This document shows positions 48,288 to 57,245 of a DNA stretch of 64,000 bases, one piece after another; the first letter of the stretch is position 1; each line of letters begins with the position of its first letter. Position numbers and translations under genes: made by a program. The stretch lies in NCBI GenBank assembly GCA_017308235.1, contig JAFKFL010000010.1, positions 248,001 through 312,000 of the forward strand. The letters run 5' to 3'. The notes under the pieces were generated by a model. The model had not been told where the DNA came from and did no database searches. It worked only from the letters and a program-made list of their open reading frames with translations. This stretch comes from Alphaproteobacteria bacterium. GTDB lineage: Bacteria; Pseudomonadota; Alphaproteobacteria; Reyranellales; Reyranellaceae.

Positions 48288-51107
48288 CTACTCCGCCGCC
48301 ACTTTTGCGATCCGGCGGCTGTGATCGGCCTGCCGCTCGTAATCGCGCTGCCAGTCGCTCGGCCCATTCGACGGCGAGACCTGCACCGCCGTCACCTTGT
48401 ATTCAGGGCAGTTGGTCGCCCAGTCCGAATACTCGGTCGTGACGACATTGGCCTGGGTCTCTGGATGATGGAAGGTGGTGTAGACCACCCCCGGGGCGAC
48501 GCGATCGGTGACTTGCGCGCGCAAAGTCGTGCCGCCGGCCCGGCTGTCGAGCCTCACCCAATCGCCGTCGCGCACGCCGCGCTGCTCGGCATCGTGCGGG
48601 TGGATCTCCAGCACGTCCTGGTCATGCCAGACGACGTTCTCGGTACGGCGGGTCTGCGCACCGACATTGTATTGGCTCAGGATTCGGCCGGTGGTCAGCA
48701 GCAGCGGGAAGCGCGGGCCTGTGCGCTCATCGGTCGCCACATACTCGGTGACCATGAAGTTGCCCTTGCCACGGACGAAGCCACCGATATGCATGACCGG
48801 CGTGCCTTCTGGCGCCTTCTCATTGCACGGCCATTGGACCGAACCCAATCGGTCGATCAGATCGAAGGAGACGCCGGCGAAGGTCGGCGTCAGCTGCGCG
48901 ATCTCGTCCATGATCTCGGACGGATGGTCGTAGTGCATCTCGAAGCCCATTGCCTTCGAGATGGCGAGCGTGATCTCCCAATCGGCCATGCCGTTCTTCG
49001 GCGCCATCACCTTGCGCACGCGATTGATGCGCCGCTCGGCGTTGGTGAAGGTGCCGTCCTTCTCGAGGAAGGTCGACCCGGGCAGGAAGACGTGAGCGTA
49101 GTTCGCCGTCTCGTTCAGGAACAGATCCTGCACGACGACGCATTCCATCGCGGCAAGGGCTGCCACCACATGCTTGGTGTTGGGATCGGACTGCAGGATG
49201 TCCTCGCCCTGCACGTAGAGGCCCTTGAAGGTGCCCTCGATCGCCGCATCGAACATGTTGGGAATCCGCAGGCCCGGTTCGGCGTCGAGCTTGCGGCCCC
49301 ACAGCACCTCGAATGTCCCGCGCATAACATCGTCGGAGATATGGCGATAGCCGGTGAGCTCGTGTGGGAAGGAACCCATGTCGCACGAGCCTTGGACATT
49401 GTTCTGGCCACGCAGCGGATTCACACCGACGCCTTCGCGGCCAATGTTGCCGGTCGCCATGGCGAGATTGGCGAGCGCCATGACCGCCGTCGTGCCCTGG
49501 CTGTGCTCGGTGACGCCGAGGCCGTAGTAGATGGCTGCGTTGCCGCCGGTCGCATAAAGGCGCGCCGCGCTGCGAATCGTTTCGGCAGGAACGCCTGAAA
49601 TCGCGCTGACGGTTTCCGGGCTGTTCTTGGGGTCGGCCACGAAGCCGGCCCAGAAGTCGTAGGCGTCGTGATCGCAGAACTCGCGCACGAAGCGCTCGTT
49701 GGCCAGTCCCTCGGTCACGATCACATGGGCCAGCGCATTCAGAACGGCGGCGTTTGTTCCCGGCCGCAGCGCCAGATGATAGTCGGCCTTCACATGAGGC
49801 GTGCGCACGAGGTCGATCCGGCGTGGATCGACCACGATCAGCCGCGCACCCTGGCGCAACCGCTTCTTCATGCGCGAGGCGAAGACCGGATGGGCGTCGG
49901 TAGGATTGGCGCCGATCACCAGGATGACGTCGCATTGGTCGACGGAATCGAAATCCTGCGTGCCGGCCGATGTGCCGAAGGTCGTTCTCAGGCCATAGCC
50001 AGTCGGCGAGTGGCAGACACGCGCGCAGGTATCGACGTTGTTGTTGCCGAAGCCGCCGCGCACCAGCTTCTGCACCAGATAGGTCTCCTCGTTGGTGCAG
50101 CGTGAGGAGGTGATGCCGCCGACGGCAAGCCGGCCATGCTTCTCCTGCAGGCGCTTGAACTCCGAGGCGACGCGATCGATCGCGGCCTCCCAGCTCACCT
50201 CGCGCCAGGGCTGGTCGATGCTTTCGCGCATCATCGGCTTCAGGATGCGTTCGCGATGATTGGCGTAGCCCCACGCGAAGCGACCCTTGACGCAGGAGTG
50301 GCCGTGATTGGCCTTGCCGTCTTTGTACGGCACCATGCGCACCAGTTCGTCGCCGCGCATCTCCGCGCTGAAGTTGCAGCCGACACCACAATAGGCGCAG
50401 GTCGTCACCACCGAACGCTCGGGCTCGCCGAGCTCGATCACCGATTTTTCGGTCAACGCATCGGTCGGGCAGGCCTGCACGCAGGCCCCGCACGACACGC
50501 ACTCCGAGCTCAGGAAATCGTCGACCGGCGTTCCCGCCGAGACTTTCGACTCGAAGCCCCGACCCTGGATGGTGAGCGCGAAGGTGCCTTGCACCTCTTC
50601 ACAGGCCCGCACGCAGCGCGAGCAGACGATGCATTTGGCCGGATCGAAGACGAAATAGGGGTTCGACTCATCCTTGGCGTCTGCCAGATGGTTGGCGCCG
50701 CCATCGCCATACCGCATCCCGGCGAGACCGACCGTCGCTGCCACCTCCTGCAAGTCGCTGGCATCGGTCGGATGATCCGAGAGGTAGAGCTCCATCACGC
50801 CACGCCGGATCTGCGCCAGTCGCTCGCTCTGGGTGGACACCACCAGATTCGCCGCCACGGGCGTGGTGCAGGAAGCCGGGGTCCCGGCGCGGCCCGCGAT
50901 CTCCACCAGGCAGAGGCGGCAGGAACCGAACGCCTCCAGCGAATCGGTGGCACAGAGCTTGGGGACCTCGATGCCCGCTTCGATGGCGGCGCGCATGATC
51001 GACGTGCCGGCGGGCACGGCGACGGCCCGACCATCGATCGTCAGCGTGACCTGCTCGTCCGTAGGACTGGCCGGCGTGCCGTAATCGGTTTCGACAAGAA
51101 GTGACAT
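48288..51107 (-). CDS. fdsA: NAD-dependent formate dehydrogenase alpha subunit
   Basis: The 939-residue molybdopterin subunit oxidises formate to CO2. In order it has a 2Fe-2S region (KLCATDSLEAFGSCRLCLVEI), two 4Fe-4S sites (CIVCSRCVRACEE and CVSCGACVQACPTDAL), a further cluster with CAYCGVGC, and the metal-ligand cysteine region NVDTCARVCHSPTGYGL. The bis-MGD fold fills the rest. A longer frame to 51248 exists, but the ATG at 51107 fits the family and follows fdsB by eleven bases. Confidence 0.96.
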   Translation of the reverse strand: MSLLVETDYGTPASPTDEQVTLTIDGRAVAVPAGTSIMRAAIEAGIEVPKLCATDSLEAFGSCRLCLVEIAGRAGTPASCTTPVAANLVVSTQSERLAQIRRGVMELYLSDHPTDASDLQEVAATVGLAGMRYGDGGANHLADAKDESNPYFVFDPAKCIVCSRCVRACEEVQGTFALTIQGRGFESKVSAGTPVDDFLSSECVSCGACVQACPTDALTEKSVIELGEPERSVVTTCAYCGVGCNFSAEMRGDELVRMVPYKDGKANHGHSCVKGRFAWGYANHRERILKPMMRESIDQPWREVSWEAAIDRVASEFKRLQEKHGRLAVGGITSSRCTNEETYLVQKLVRGGFGNNNVDTCARVCHSPTGYGLRTTFGTSAGTQDFDSVDQCDVILVIGANPTDAHPVFASRMKKRLRQGARLIVVDPRRIDLVRTPHVKADYHLALRPGTNAAVLNALAHVIVTEGLANERFVREFCDHDAYDFWAGFVADPKNSPETVSAISGVPAETIRSAARLYATGGNAAIYYGLGVTEHSQGTTAVMALANLAMATGNIGREGVGVNPLRGQNNVQGSCDMGSFPHELTGYRHISDDVMRGTFEVLWGRKLDAEPGLRIPNMFDAAIEGTFKGLYVQGEDILQSDPNTKHVVAALAAMECVVVQDLFLNETANYAHVFLPGSTFLEKDGTFTNAERRINRVRKVMAPKNGMADWEITLAISKAMGFEMHYDHPSEIMDEIAQLTPTFAGVSFDLIDRLGSVQWPCNEKAPEGTPVMHIGGFVRGKGNFMVTEYVATDERTGPRFPLLLTTGRILSQYNVGAQTRRTENVVWHDQDVLEIHPHDAEQRGVRDGDWVRLDSRAGGTTLRAQVTDRVAPGVVYTTFHHPETQANVVTTEYSDWATNCPEYKVTAVQVSPSNGPSDWQRDYERQADHSRRIAKVAAE

Positions 51108-51118
51108 GGTCCTGTCCT

Positions 51119-52657
51119 CTACTCCGCCGCCGCGGCCGCAAGGGGCGGGCGGTTGAAGTCTTCCGGGAAATGCTTGATGGCGCTCATCACGGGATAGGGC
51201 GTGAAGCCGCCCAGGGCGCAGAGCGAGCCGAACTTCAGCGTCTGGCAAAGATCCTCGATCAGGGCGAGATTGGCCTCACGCCGCTCGCCGCGGATGATCC
51301 TGTCCATGGTTTCCATGCCGCGCGTCGACCCCAGGCGGCAGGGCGTGCACTTGCCGCAGGATTCGATGGCGCAGAACTCGAGGGCAAAGCGCGCCTGGTG
51401 AGCCATGTCGACCGTGTCGTCGAACACCACCAGGCCACCATGGCCGATCAGCCCGTCGCGATTGGCATAGGCTTCATAGTCGTAAGGTGTGTCGAACAGG
51501 GCGCGCGGGAAATAGGCACCGAGCGGCCCGCCCGCCTGCACGGCGCGGATCGGGCGGCCACTCTTCGAACCACCGCCGATCTCATCGACAAGCTCGCCCA
51601 GGCTCAATCCGAACGGCGCCTCGAACAGGCCGGCATATTTCACGTTGCCGGCGAGCTGGATCGGCATAGTGCCACGCGAGCGGCCGATACCCAGCGCCGC
51701 GTAGGCCTCGCCGCCGTCCGCCAGGATCGCCGGCACCGAGGCCAGTGATACAGCGTTGTTGACGACGGTCGGCTTGCCGAACAGGCCCTTGTGCGCAGGC
51801 AGTGGCGGCTTGGCGCGCACCTGGCCGCGCTTGCCTTCGAGGCTGTCGAGCAGCGACGTCTCCTCGCCGCAAACATAGGCACCAGCGCCGACTCGCACCT
51901 CGATATCGAACTTCGCTTCAGCGCCCAGCAGGCCATCGGCTTCAGCGAGGACGACGGCACGCTCCATTGTCCGCACGGCGTCGGGATATTCGGAGCGGAT
52001 ATAGATGTAGCCCTTGGTCGCGCCTGTCGCGAAGCCTGCGATTGCCATGCCTTCGATCAGCAGGAAGGGATCGCCTTCCATGATCATGCGGTCGGCATAG
52101 GTGCCTGAGTCGCCCTCGTCGGCATTGCAGACGACGTACTTGCGATCTGCCGCTGTGTCGGCAACGGTCCTCCACTTGATGCCGGTCGGGAAGCCCGCAC
52201 CGCCGCGGCCACGCAGACCGGACTTGGTCACTTCCTCGATCGTCTTCGCCGCACCCAGACTCTTCGCGCGCTCGAATCCGCGCCATCCACCGTGCGAGCG
52301 ATAGTCGGCGAGCGACAGTGGATCGGTGATGCCGCAGCGCGCGAAGGTGATGCGAGTCTGCCGCTTCAGGAAGGGAAGTTCTTCCGGACGCCCGAGGTGC
52401 AAGGGATGGCCGATACCGAAACTGGACGCCAACAACGCAGACACATCGCGCGGCGAGACGGGACCGAAGGCAATGCGCCCGGCTGGCGTCTCGACCTCGA
52501 TCATCGGCTCCAGCCAGAACAGGCCACGCGAGCCCGTACGCACGATCACGATCTTGCGGCCAAGCCGCCTTGCCTCGACCTCGAATGCCGCAGCGACGCG
52601 GTCCGCCCCGACAGCACGGGCAATGGCATCGCGGGGCACGAAGAGGCGCAGCGTCAT
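51119..52657 (-). CDS. fdsB: NAD-dependent formate dehydrogenase beta subunit (NuoF-like)
   Basis: The 512-residue diaphorase-type subunit passes formate electrons to NAD. The NuoF-type FMN and NAD site reads RGRGGAGFPTGIKW, then CNADEGDSGTYADR; the 4Fe-4S cysteines are in ESCGKCTPCRLGS. The N-terminal 100 residues form the thioredoxin-like extension typical of FdsB. The ATG at 52657 overlaps the fdsG stop by four bases. Confidence 0.95.
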   Translation of the reverse strand: MTLRLFVPRDAIARAVGADRVAAAFEVEARRLGRKIVIVRTGSRGLFWLEPMIEVETPAGRIAFGPVSPRDVSALLASSFGIGHPLHLGRPEELPFLKRQTRITFARCGITDPLSLADYRSHGGWRGFERAKSLGAAKTIEEVTKSGLRGRGGAGFPTGIKWRTVADTAADRKYVVCNADEGDSGTYADRMIMEGDPFLLIEGMAIAGFATGATKGYIYIRSEYPDAVRTMERAVVLAEADGLLGAEAKFDIEVRVGAGAYVCGEETSLLDSLEGKRGQVRAKPPLPAHKGLFGKPTVVNNAVSLASVPAILADGGEAYAALGIGRSRGTMPIQLAGNVKYAGLFEAPFGLSLGELVDEIGGGSKSGRPIRAVQAGGPLGAYFPRALFDTPYDYEAYANRDGLIGHGGLVVFDDTVDMAHQARFALEFCAIESCGKCTPCRLGSTRGMETMDRIIRGERREANLALIEDLCQTLKFGSLCALGGFTPYPVMSAIKHFPEDFNRPPLAAAAAE

Positions 52658-53121
52658 TGCCCCACCTCGCGAGCGATCTCGTCGATCGCGTCCGGATCGA
52701 GCCGCGCCATTGGCGTGTTGTCGAGCATTGCCGACGGCGCGCAGGCGCAAAGGCCCAGGCAATAGGTGGCTTCGATGGTCAACGCGCCGTCCGACGTGGT
52801 CTCGCCCCAACCCACGCCAAAATGCTTCAGCACCTGCTCGGCAACCGCCTCGCCTTGCATCGACTGGCAGGCTTCGGCCCGGCACACCTTCAGCACGTGG
52901 CGGCCGGCGGGTCGGTCACGGAAGTCGTGATAGAACGACGCCACGCCATGCACCTCGGCGCGCGTGAGGTTCAGTTCAGTGGCAATGAGGCGGATGGCTT
53001 CGACCGGCACACAGCCGAACGTTGCCTGCACATCATGCAGGATGGGCAGCAACGGCCCTTCGCGACCGTCGTAACGACGGACGATTTCCAGAGCCAGCGT
53101 TTCGTTCCACGCCGAGTGCAT
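52654..53121 (-). CDS. fdsG: NAD-dependent formate dehydrogenase gamma subunit (NuoE-like)
   Basis: The 155-residue 2Fe-2S subunit is like NuoE. The cluster cysteines are visible in KVCRAEACQSMQG and ATYCLGLCACAPS. It is the first gene of the fds operon. An in-frame start at 53187 also exists, but the ATG at 53121, with GAGAGG in front, fits the family better. Its promoter region holds overlapping palindromes. Confidence 0.94.
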   Translation of the reverse strand: MHSAWNETLALEIVRRYDGREGPLLPILHDVQATFGCVPVEAIRLIATELNLTRAEVHGVASFYHDFRDRPAGRHVLKVCRAEACQSMQGEAVAEQVLKHFGVGWGETTSDGALTIEATYCLGLCACAPSAMLDNTPMARLDPDAIDEIAREVGQ

Positions 53122-53269
53122 CGGCCTCTCCGTCCCTCGGACTTGGTTGTTGGTTGGCCGTCCCCACGACGACGAATGCAGTAACAATGAACGGCCTGGG
53201 CGGCAGACCTCAATAAAGCTGTCTAATGCTGCAATAGAACAAATCTATTAATTCCCTGAAATAGCCACT

Positions 53270-53295
53270 TATACGAATATAGTCGTATACTATAT
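53270..53295. promoter_or_regulatory. Overlapping palindromes upstream of fdsG, candidate LysR-type operator
   Basis: Two perfect inverted repeats share bases: TATACGA-N6-TCGTATA (53270-53289) and ATATAGT-N5-ACTATAT (53277-53295). They lie about 150 bases in front of fdsG and just after the LysR gene. LysR-type regulators bind T-N11-A palindromes, and the second repeat has that form. Assignment to the neighbouring regulator is inference. Confidence 0.5.
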
Positions 53296-53322
53296 CTTGT
53301 GCCTCAAGCGGGATGACACAAG

Positions 53323-54216
53323 CTATTGTGCCAGCGCTTTCGCCAGTGCTCGCGCTTCTGTGACAAGGGCCGATACCAGAGTCGTCATCGGCTCCCGTGG
53401 CGGCACCACCAATCCGATCTGATGAACCACATCTGGTTCGACAATGGGAATGGAGCGCAGACGTTCCGTGAGCCCCAGCGTCTCGGCGAGCTTTTCGGGC
53501 ATGACGCTCGCCCAGCGGCCGGTACGGACATGGGAGAACAGCACGATCATTGAATTTGATTCGAGCGTCGGCTCGGCCGCGCCACCGGCGGAGTGCAGCA
53601 GGCCGTCGATGATGCGCCGGTTCTGCATGTCCGGCGTGAGCAGGCAAAGCGGGATCTTGGCGACTTCGGCCCAGGTGACTCGATCATGGTTGCCGAGCGG
53701 GCTCTCGGCCGAGGTCAACAGCCGATACTGCTCATTGTAAAGCGGCACCGCCCGCATGCGGCCGAGCGGTTCGTTGTCAATGTAGGTGAGGCCGGCATCG
53801 ACTTCGAGATTGTCCAACATCGACAGGACCTCGATCGAGGTGCGCGACAGGATGGTGAACTTCACGTTGGGATGGCGTGCGCGGTAAGGCGTGGTGAGTG
53901 CCGAGACCATCGGCAACGCCGTCGGGATCGCCGCGATCTTGAGATGGCCGGCGAGGCCCTTCTTCAGCGTCTGCACTTCCTGGCGCATGGCGCGGGCATC
54001 GGCGACGATGCCGCGGGCCCAGTCGAGGACCCGCTCGCCCTCGGCCGTGAAGCCCAGAAAGCGCGACGTGCGCTGCACCAACATGACACCCAGCGTGTCC
54101 TCAAGCTGCTTGATGCCGGCGGAGAAAGTCGGTTGCGACACTCCGCATTGCTCGGCCGCCTTGCCGAAATTGCGTTCACGCGCCAGCGCCAGCAGATATT
54201 CGAGCTTGTCGATCAT
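53323..54216 (-). CDS. LysR-family regulator, probable fds operon activator
   Basis: The 297-residue protein has an N-terminal winged helix (LEYLLALARERNFGKAAEQCGVSQPTFSAGIKQLE) and a substrate-binding-like domain from residue 90. It lies upstream of fdsG on the same strand, the position of formate dehydrogenase regulators such as FdsR. Effector recognition cannot be read from the sequence. The gene is preceded by a small duplicated segment at the dinB end. Confidence 0.9.
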   Translation of the reverse strand: MIDKLEYLLALARERNFGKAAEQCGVSQPTFSAGIKQLEDTLGVMLVQRTSRFLGFTAEGERVLDWARGIVADARAMRQEVQTLKKGLAGHLKIAAIPTALPMVSALTTPYRARHPNVKFTILSRTSIEVLSMLDNLEVDAGLTYIDNEPLGRMRAVPLYNEQYRLLTSAESPLGNHDRVTWAEVAKIPLCLLTPDMQNRRIIDGLLHSAGGAAEPTLESNSMIVLFSHVRTGRWASVMPEKLAETLGLTERLRSIPIVEPDVVHQIGLVVPPREPMTTLVSALVTEARALAKALAQ

Positions 54217-54222
54217 CCCTCT

Positions 54223-54251
54223 ATCCTAGAGGCCCGCCATCCTAAAGGCCC
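54223..54251. repeat. Short tandem duplication between lysR and dinB
   Basis: ATCCTAGAGGCCCGCC (54223-54238) is followed directly by ATCCTAAAGGCCC (54239-54251), differing at one base over 13. The second unit contains the last codons and stop of dinB. The first unit also forms part of a hairpin CCTCTA-TCC-TAGAGG (54218-54232) directly before the lysR start. It looks like a local slippage duplication. Confidence 0.5.
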
Positions 54252-55321
54252 AATGTCAGCTGTGGCGCAACCGGTTGCACCCGCTCTGCCATGTTCGACA
54301 GCGACACCCCCAGCAGTCGGACCTTTTTCTCGAGCGGGAAGATGGTGCGCACCAGTTCGACGCTTGCCCGTTCGAGTTCGGCGCGACTTGCCACCGGCGC
54401 CGGTAGAGTGCGGCTGCGCGTGACGATCTGGAAGTCGGCGTACTTGATCTTCACGGTCACCGTGCGGCCGGCGATGCCCGTGCGCTCGCAATAGCCCCAG
54501 ACGTCGTCGAGCACCGACAACACGCCCTCCTCGATATCGACCATCCGGCCGAGGTCCTGCGCAAAGGTCGTTTCCGAGCCGACCGACTTGCGTGGCCGGT
54601 CGGGCACGACGCGACGATCGTCCTGTCCGCGCGCGATCGCATAGTAATAACCGCCCGACTTGCCGAAATAGCGCTGCAGGAAATCCAGCGACTGCACCTT
54701 GAGATCGGCGCCGGTCTGGATGCCGAGCCGCTTCATCTTGGCCTCGGTCGCGGGCCCCACGCCGTGGAACTTGCCGACCGGCAGGGTTTCCACGAAGGCT
54801 GGCCCTTTCTCAGGCCGGATCACGAACTGTCCGTTGGGCTTGCGATGATCCGAGGCGAGCTTTGCCAGGAACTTGTTGTAGGAGATACCAGCCGAGGCGG
54901 TAAGCCCGGTCTCCTCCAGGATACGGGCGCGGATCTCACGCGCGATCTCGGAGGCCAGTGGCATGTTCTTGAGGTTTGTCGTGACGTCGAGATAGGCCTC
55001 GTCGAGCGACAATGGCTCCACGAGCGGCGTGTACTCCAGGAAGATGGCGCGGATCTGCTGCGAAACCTGCTTGTAGACCTCGAAGTGCGGCTTCACGAAC
55101 AGGAGTTCCGGGCAGAGCCGGCGCGCCGTCGTCGATGGCATGGCCGAGCGCACGCCGAAACGGCGGGCCTCGTAGCTCGCCGCCATCACCACGCCGCGCT
55201 CGCGACTTCCCCCCACAGCAACGGGCTTGCCGCGCAAGTCGGGATCGTCTCGCTGCTCCACGGAAGCATAGAAGGCATCCATATCGAGATGGATGATCTT
55301 GCGGATGTCCGCCTCAGCCAT
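54242..55321 (-). CDS. dinB: DNA polymerase IV
   Basis: This 359-residue Y-family translesion polymerase has the N-terminal metal site HLDMDAFYASVEQ and the second acidic motif PLSLDEAYLDVT. The thumb helix-hairpin-helix (VGKFHGVGPATEAKMKRLGI) and the little finger follow. The C-terminus ends QLTLGL, very like the known beta-clamp-binding tail of Pol IV. Expression is often SOS- or stress-linked; no LexA box was confirmed here. Confidence 0.96.
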   Translation of the reverse strand: MAEADIRKIIHLDMDAFYASVEQRDDPDLRGKPVAVGGSRERGVVMAASYEARRFGVRSAMPSTTARRLCPELLFVKPHFEVYKQVSQQIRAIFLEYTPLVEPLSLDEAYLDVTTNLKNMPLASEIAREIRARILEETGLTASAGISYNKFLAKLASDHRKPNGQFVIRPEKGPAFVETLPVGKFHGVGPATEAKMKRLGIQTGADLKVQSLDFLQRYFGKSGGYYYAIARGQDDRRVVPDRPRKSVGSETTFAQDLGRMVDIEEGVLSVLDDVWGYCERTGIAGRTVTVKIKYADFQIVTRSRTLPAPVASRAELERASVELVRTIFPLEKKVRLLGVSLSNMAERVQPVAPQLTLGL

Positions 55322-55431
55322 GACGCCTGAGCCTACGACCTTCCCAGGGCTCCCTCCACGCCTTTCAGGGCTTGCTTGCGGACGACGATCGCTCCAAAAC
55401 CAGCGCAGTCCCCTGCGAACAAAGGCACCTC

Positions 55432-56805
55432 ATGCCCGCGCCGAGCAACGACGAGATCCGCATCCTCACACCCTCGGGCATGCTGGGCTACGGCTTCCCG
55501 CTCGATCATTTCCGGCTCGGCCTGGCGCAGAAGCCGCATGCCATCACCATCGATTCCGGTTCGACGGACTCGGGTCCCCAGAAGCTTGGCCTGGGGGAAA
55601 TGACCTGCAGCCGAGAAGCCTACCTGAAGGACCTCGAGGTACTGCTGGAAGCGCAGAACGAGGCGCGCATACCGCTCCTGATCTCCTCCGCCGGTGGCGA
55701 CGGCAGCAACCTCCATGTCGATGCCTTCCGCGATATGATTGCCGACCTCGCGCACCAGCGCGGCTGGCGGTTCAAGCTGGCTCGCATCTATGCCGATATC
55801 GACAAGAACCATATCCGCCGCGAACTGAAAGCGGGCCGCGTCGAGCCGCTGGGTCCGGTGCCGCCGCTCGATCCTGCCGAGGTCGAGTCCGCGACAGTCG
55901 TTGTGGCGCAAATGGGCGCCGAACCATTCCTGAAGGCGCTCGACGAAAGTGAAGGCGTAGACGTAATCGTGAGCGGCCGCGCCTACGATCCCTCGCCCAC
56001 CGCCGCGATGGCGATCCGCGCCGGCTTCGACCCGGCACTGGCCTGGCACATGGGCAAGATCATGGAGTGCGGCGCGCTCTGCGCCGAACCCGTGGGGCGT
56101 TGCGTCATCGGCTACTTGCGGCGCGATCACTTCGAGATCGAGCCGCTCAATCCTGCCGAGCGCTGTACCACCGCCTCGGTCGCGGCCCATACGCTCTACG
56201 AAAAAACCCATCCCTTCCTGCTCGCCGGCCCCGGCGGCACGCTCGATCTCTCGAACTGCAAGTACGAGCAGGTAACCGACCGTCGGGTGCGCGTTTCCGG
56301 CAGCCGCTTCGATCCGGGTCGGCGGTACACTGTGAAACTCGAAGGCGCCAAGACCGCGGGCTGGCGCAGCATCTTCATCGCCGGCGCCCGCGATCCGATC
56401 TTCATCGGCCAGATCGATTCGATCCTCGACAAGGTGATCGCAGGGGCCCGCGCCTATTTCAGCGAGGTGCCGGAAGAGACCTACCGCATCATCCCGCATA
56501 TCTACGGCAAGAACGGCATCATGGGCGATCTCGAACCGGTGAAGGTGCCAGCGCACGAGCTTTGCATCATCGTCGAGGTGGCCGCGGCGACGCAGGCGCT
56601 GGCGACCGCGATCTGCGGCAAGCTGCGCACCAGCCTGATGCATGCGCCCTATCCCGGTCGGATCGCCACCGCAGGCAATCTCGCCTCGCCCTTCACGCCG
56701 CTCGAGATTCCGCTTGGCCAGGCCTGCGAATTCAACGTCTACCATCTGATGACGGTCGACAGCCCCACCGCCCTGTTCCCGATCAAGTACGAGGAACTCG
56801 CGTGA
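55432..56805 (+). CDS. AtuA-family (DUF1446) acyl-CoA-related protein
   Basis: The 457-residue protein matches the acyclic-terpene-utilisation AtuA/DUF1446 family, with AITIDSGSTDSGPQKLGLG, LISSAGGDGSNLHVDAF and GRAYDPSPTAAMAIRAG. AtuA lies in the citronellol/geraniol pathway of Pseudomonas, but its reaction is unclear, and no other atu genes are adjacent. The ATG at 55432 suits the family; a longer frame begins at 55372. Its stop overlaps a GTG start of the DUF4387 gene by four bases, so the pair is coupled. Confidence 0.85.
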   Translation: MPAPSNDEIRILTPSGMLGYGFPLDHFRLGLAQKPHAITIDSGSTDSGPQKLGLGEMTCSREAYLKDLEVLLEAQNEARIPLLISSAGGDGSNLHVDAFRDMIADLAHQRGWRFKLARIYADIDKNHIRRELKAGRVEPLGPVPPLDPAEVESATVVVAQMGAEPFLKALDESEGVDVIVSGRAYDPSPTAAMAIRAGFDPALAWHMGKIMECGALCAEPVGRCVIGYLRRDHFEIEPLNPAERCTTASVAAHTLYEKTHPFLLAGPGGTLDLSNCKYEQVTDRRVRVSGSRFDPGRRYTVKLEGAKTAGWRSIFIAGARDPIFIGQIDSILDKVIAGARAYFSEVPEETYRIIPHIYGKNGIMGDLEPVKVPAHELCIIVEVAAATQALATAICGKLRTSLMHAPYPGRIATAGNLASPFTPLEIPLGQACEFNVYHLMTVDSPTALFPIKYEELA

Positions 56806-57140
56806 CGACGGTCGTGCCCACGCCGTTGCGCGACATCGCCAAGGTCGTGCGCAGCAAGAACGCCGGCCCGTTCGAGATCACGCTCGATATCATCTTCAAG
56901 TCGAAGGAAGACTACGAGGCGGTCAAAAAGAGCGGCGTCATCACTAAAGAGCTGGTCTCCGAGCTCTACAATGTGCCGACACAGGCGATCATCACCTTCG
57001 GCTTCTTCGACCTCGTCAACGCCGTGAAGATCACGCTGCCGCGGCCACGCCCGCAAGGCGGTGTCGGCGAGACCGACATGCACGCCGCCCAGCAGCACGT
57101 GCCCTTGCAGGAAATCCGCATCCCCTGGCCGGCGAAGTAA
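56802..57140 (+). CDS. DUF4387 domain protein
   Basis: The 112-residue protein begins with GTG overlapping the AtuA-like stop. It has the DUF4387 pattern: LRDIAKVVRSKNAGPFEITLDIIF and a central YNVPTQAIITFGFFDLVNAVKITLPRP. DUF4387 proteins often pair with DUF1446 proteins and may form the second subunit of one enzyme; this is inference from gene order. A cloverleaf repeat follows. Confidence 0.85.
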   Translation: MTTVVPTPLRDIAKVVRSKNAGPFEITLDIIFKSKEDYEAVKKSGVITKELVSELYNVPTQAIITFGFFDLVNAVKITLPRPRPQGGVGETDMHAAQQHVPLQEIRIPWPAK

Positions 57141-57155
57141 CGCTCATGGTCATTT

Positions 57156-57227
57156 GGACCGCGAGCGTCCCGCTCGCTTCAAGCGCATATGAATGCGCGA
57201 AATGAGCGCGCAGGATGCGCGCGGTCC
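57156..57227. repeat. 72-base cloverleaf-shaped palindromic element
   Basis: An outer stem GGACC/GGTCC (57156-57160 with 57223-57227) encloses three hairpins: GCGAGCG-TCC-CGCTCGC (57161-57177), GCGCAT-ATGA-ATGCGC (57183-57198) and GCGCGC-AGGAT-GCGCGC (57206-57222). It lies between the convergent DUF4387 and RND outer-membrane genes. It resembles REP-like intergenic repeats of GC-rich alphaproteobacteria. Only one copy is in the window. Confidence 0.7.
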
Positions 57228-57245
57228 GGAAGAGCGCTCCTATGA

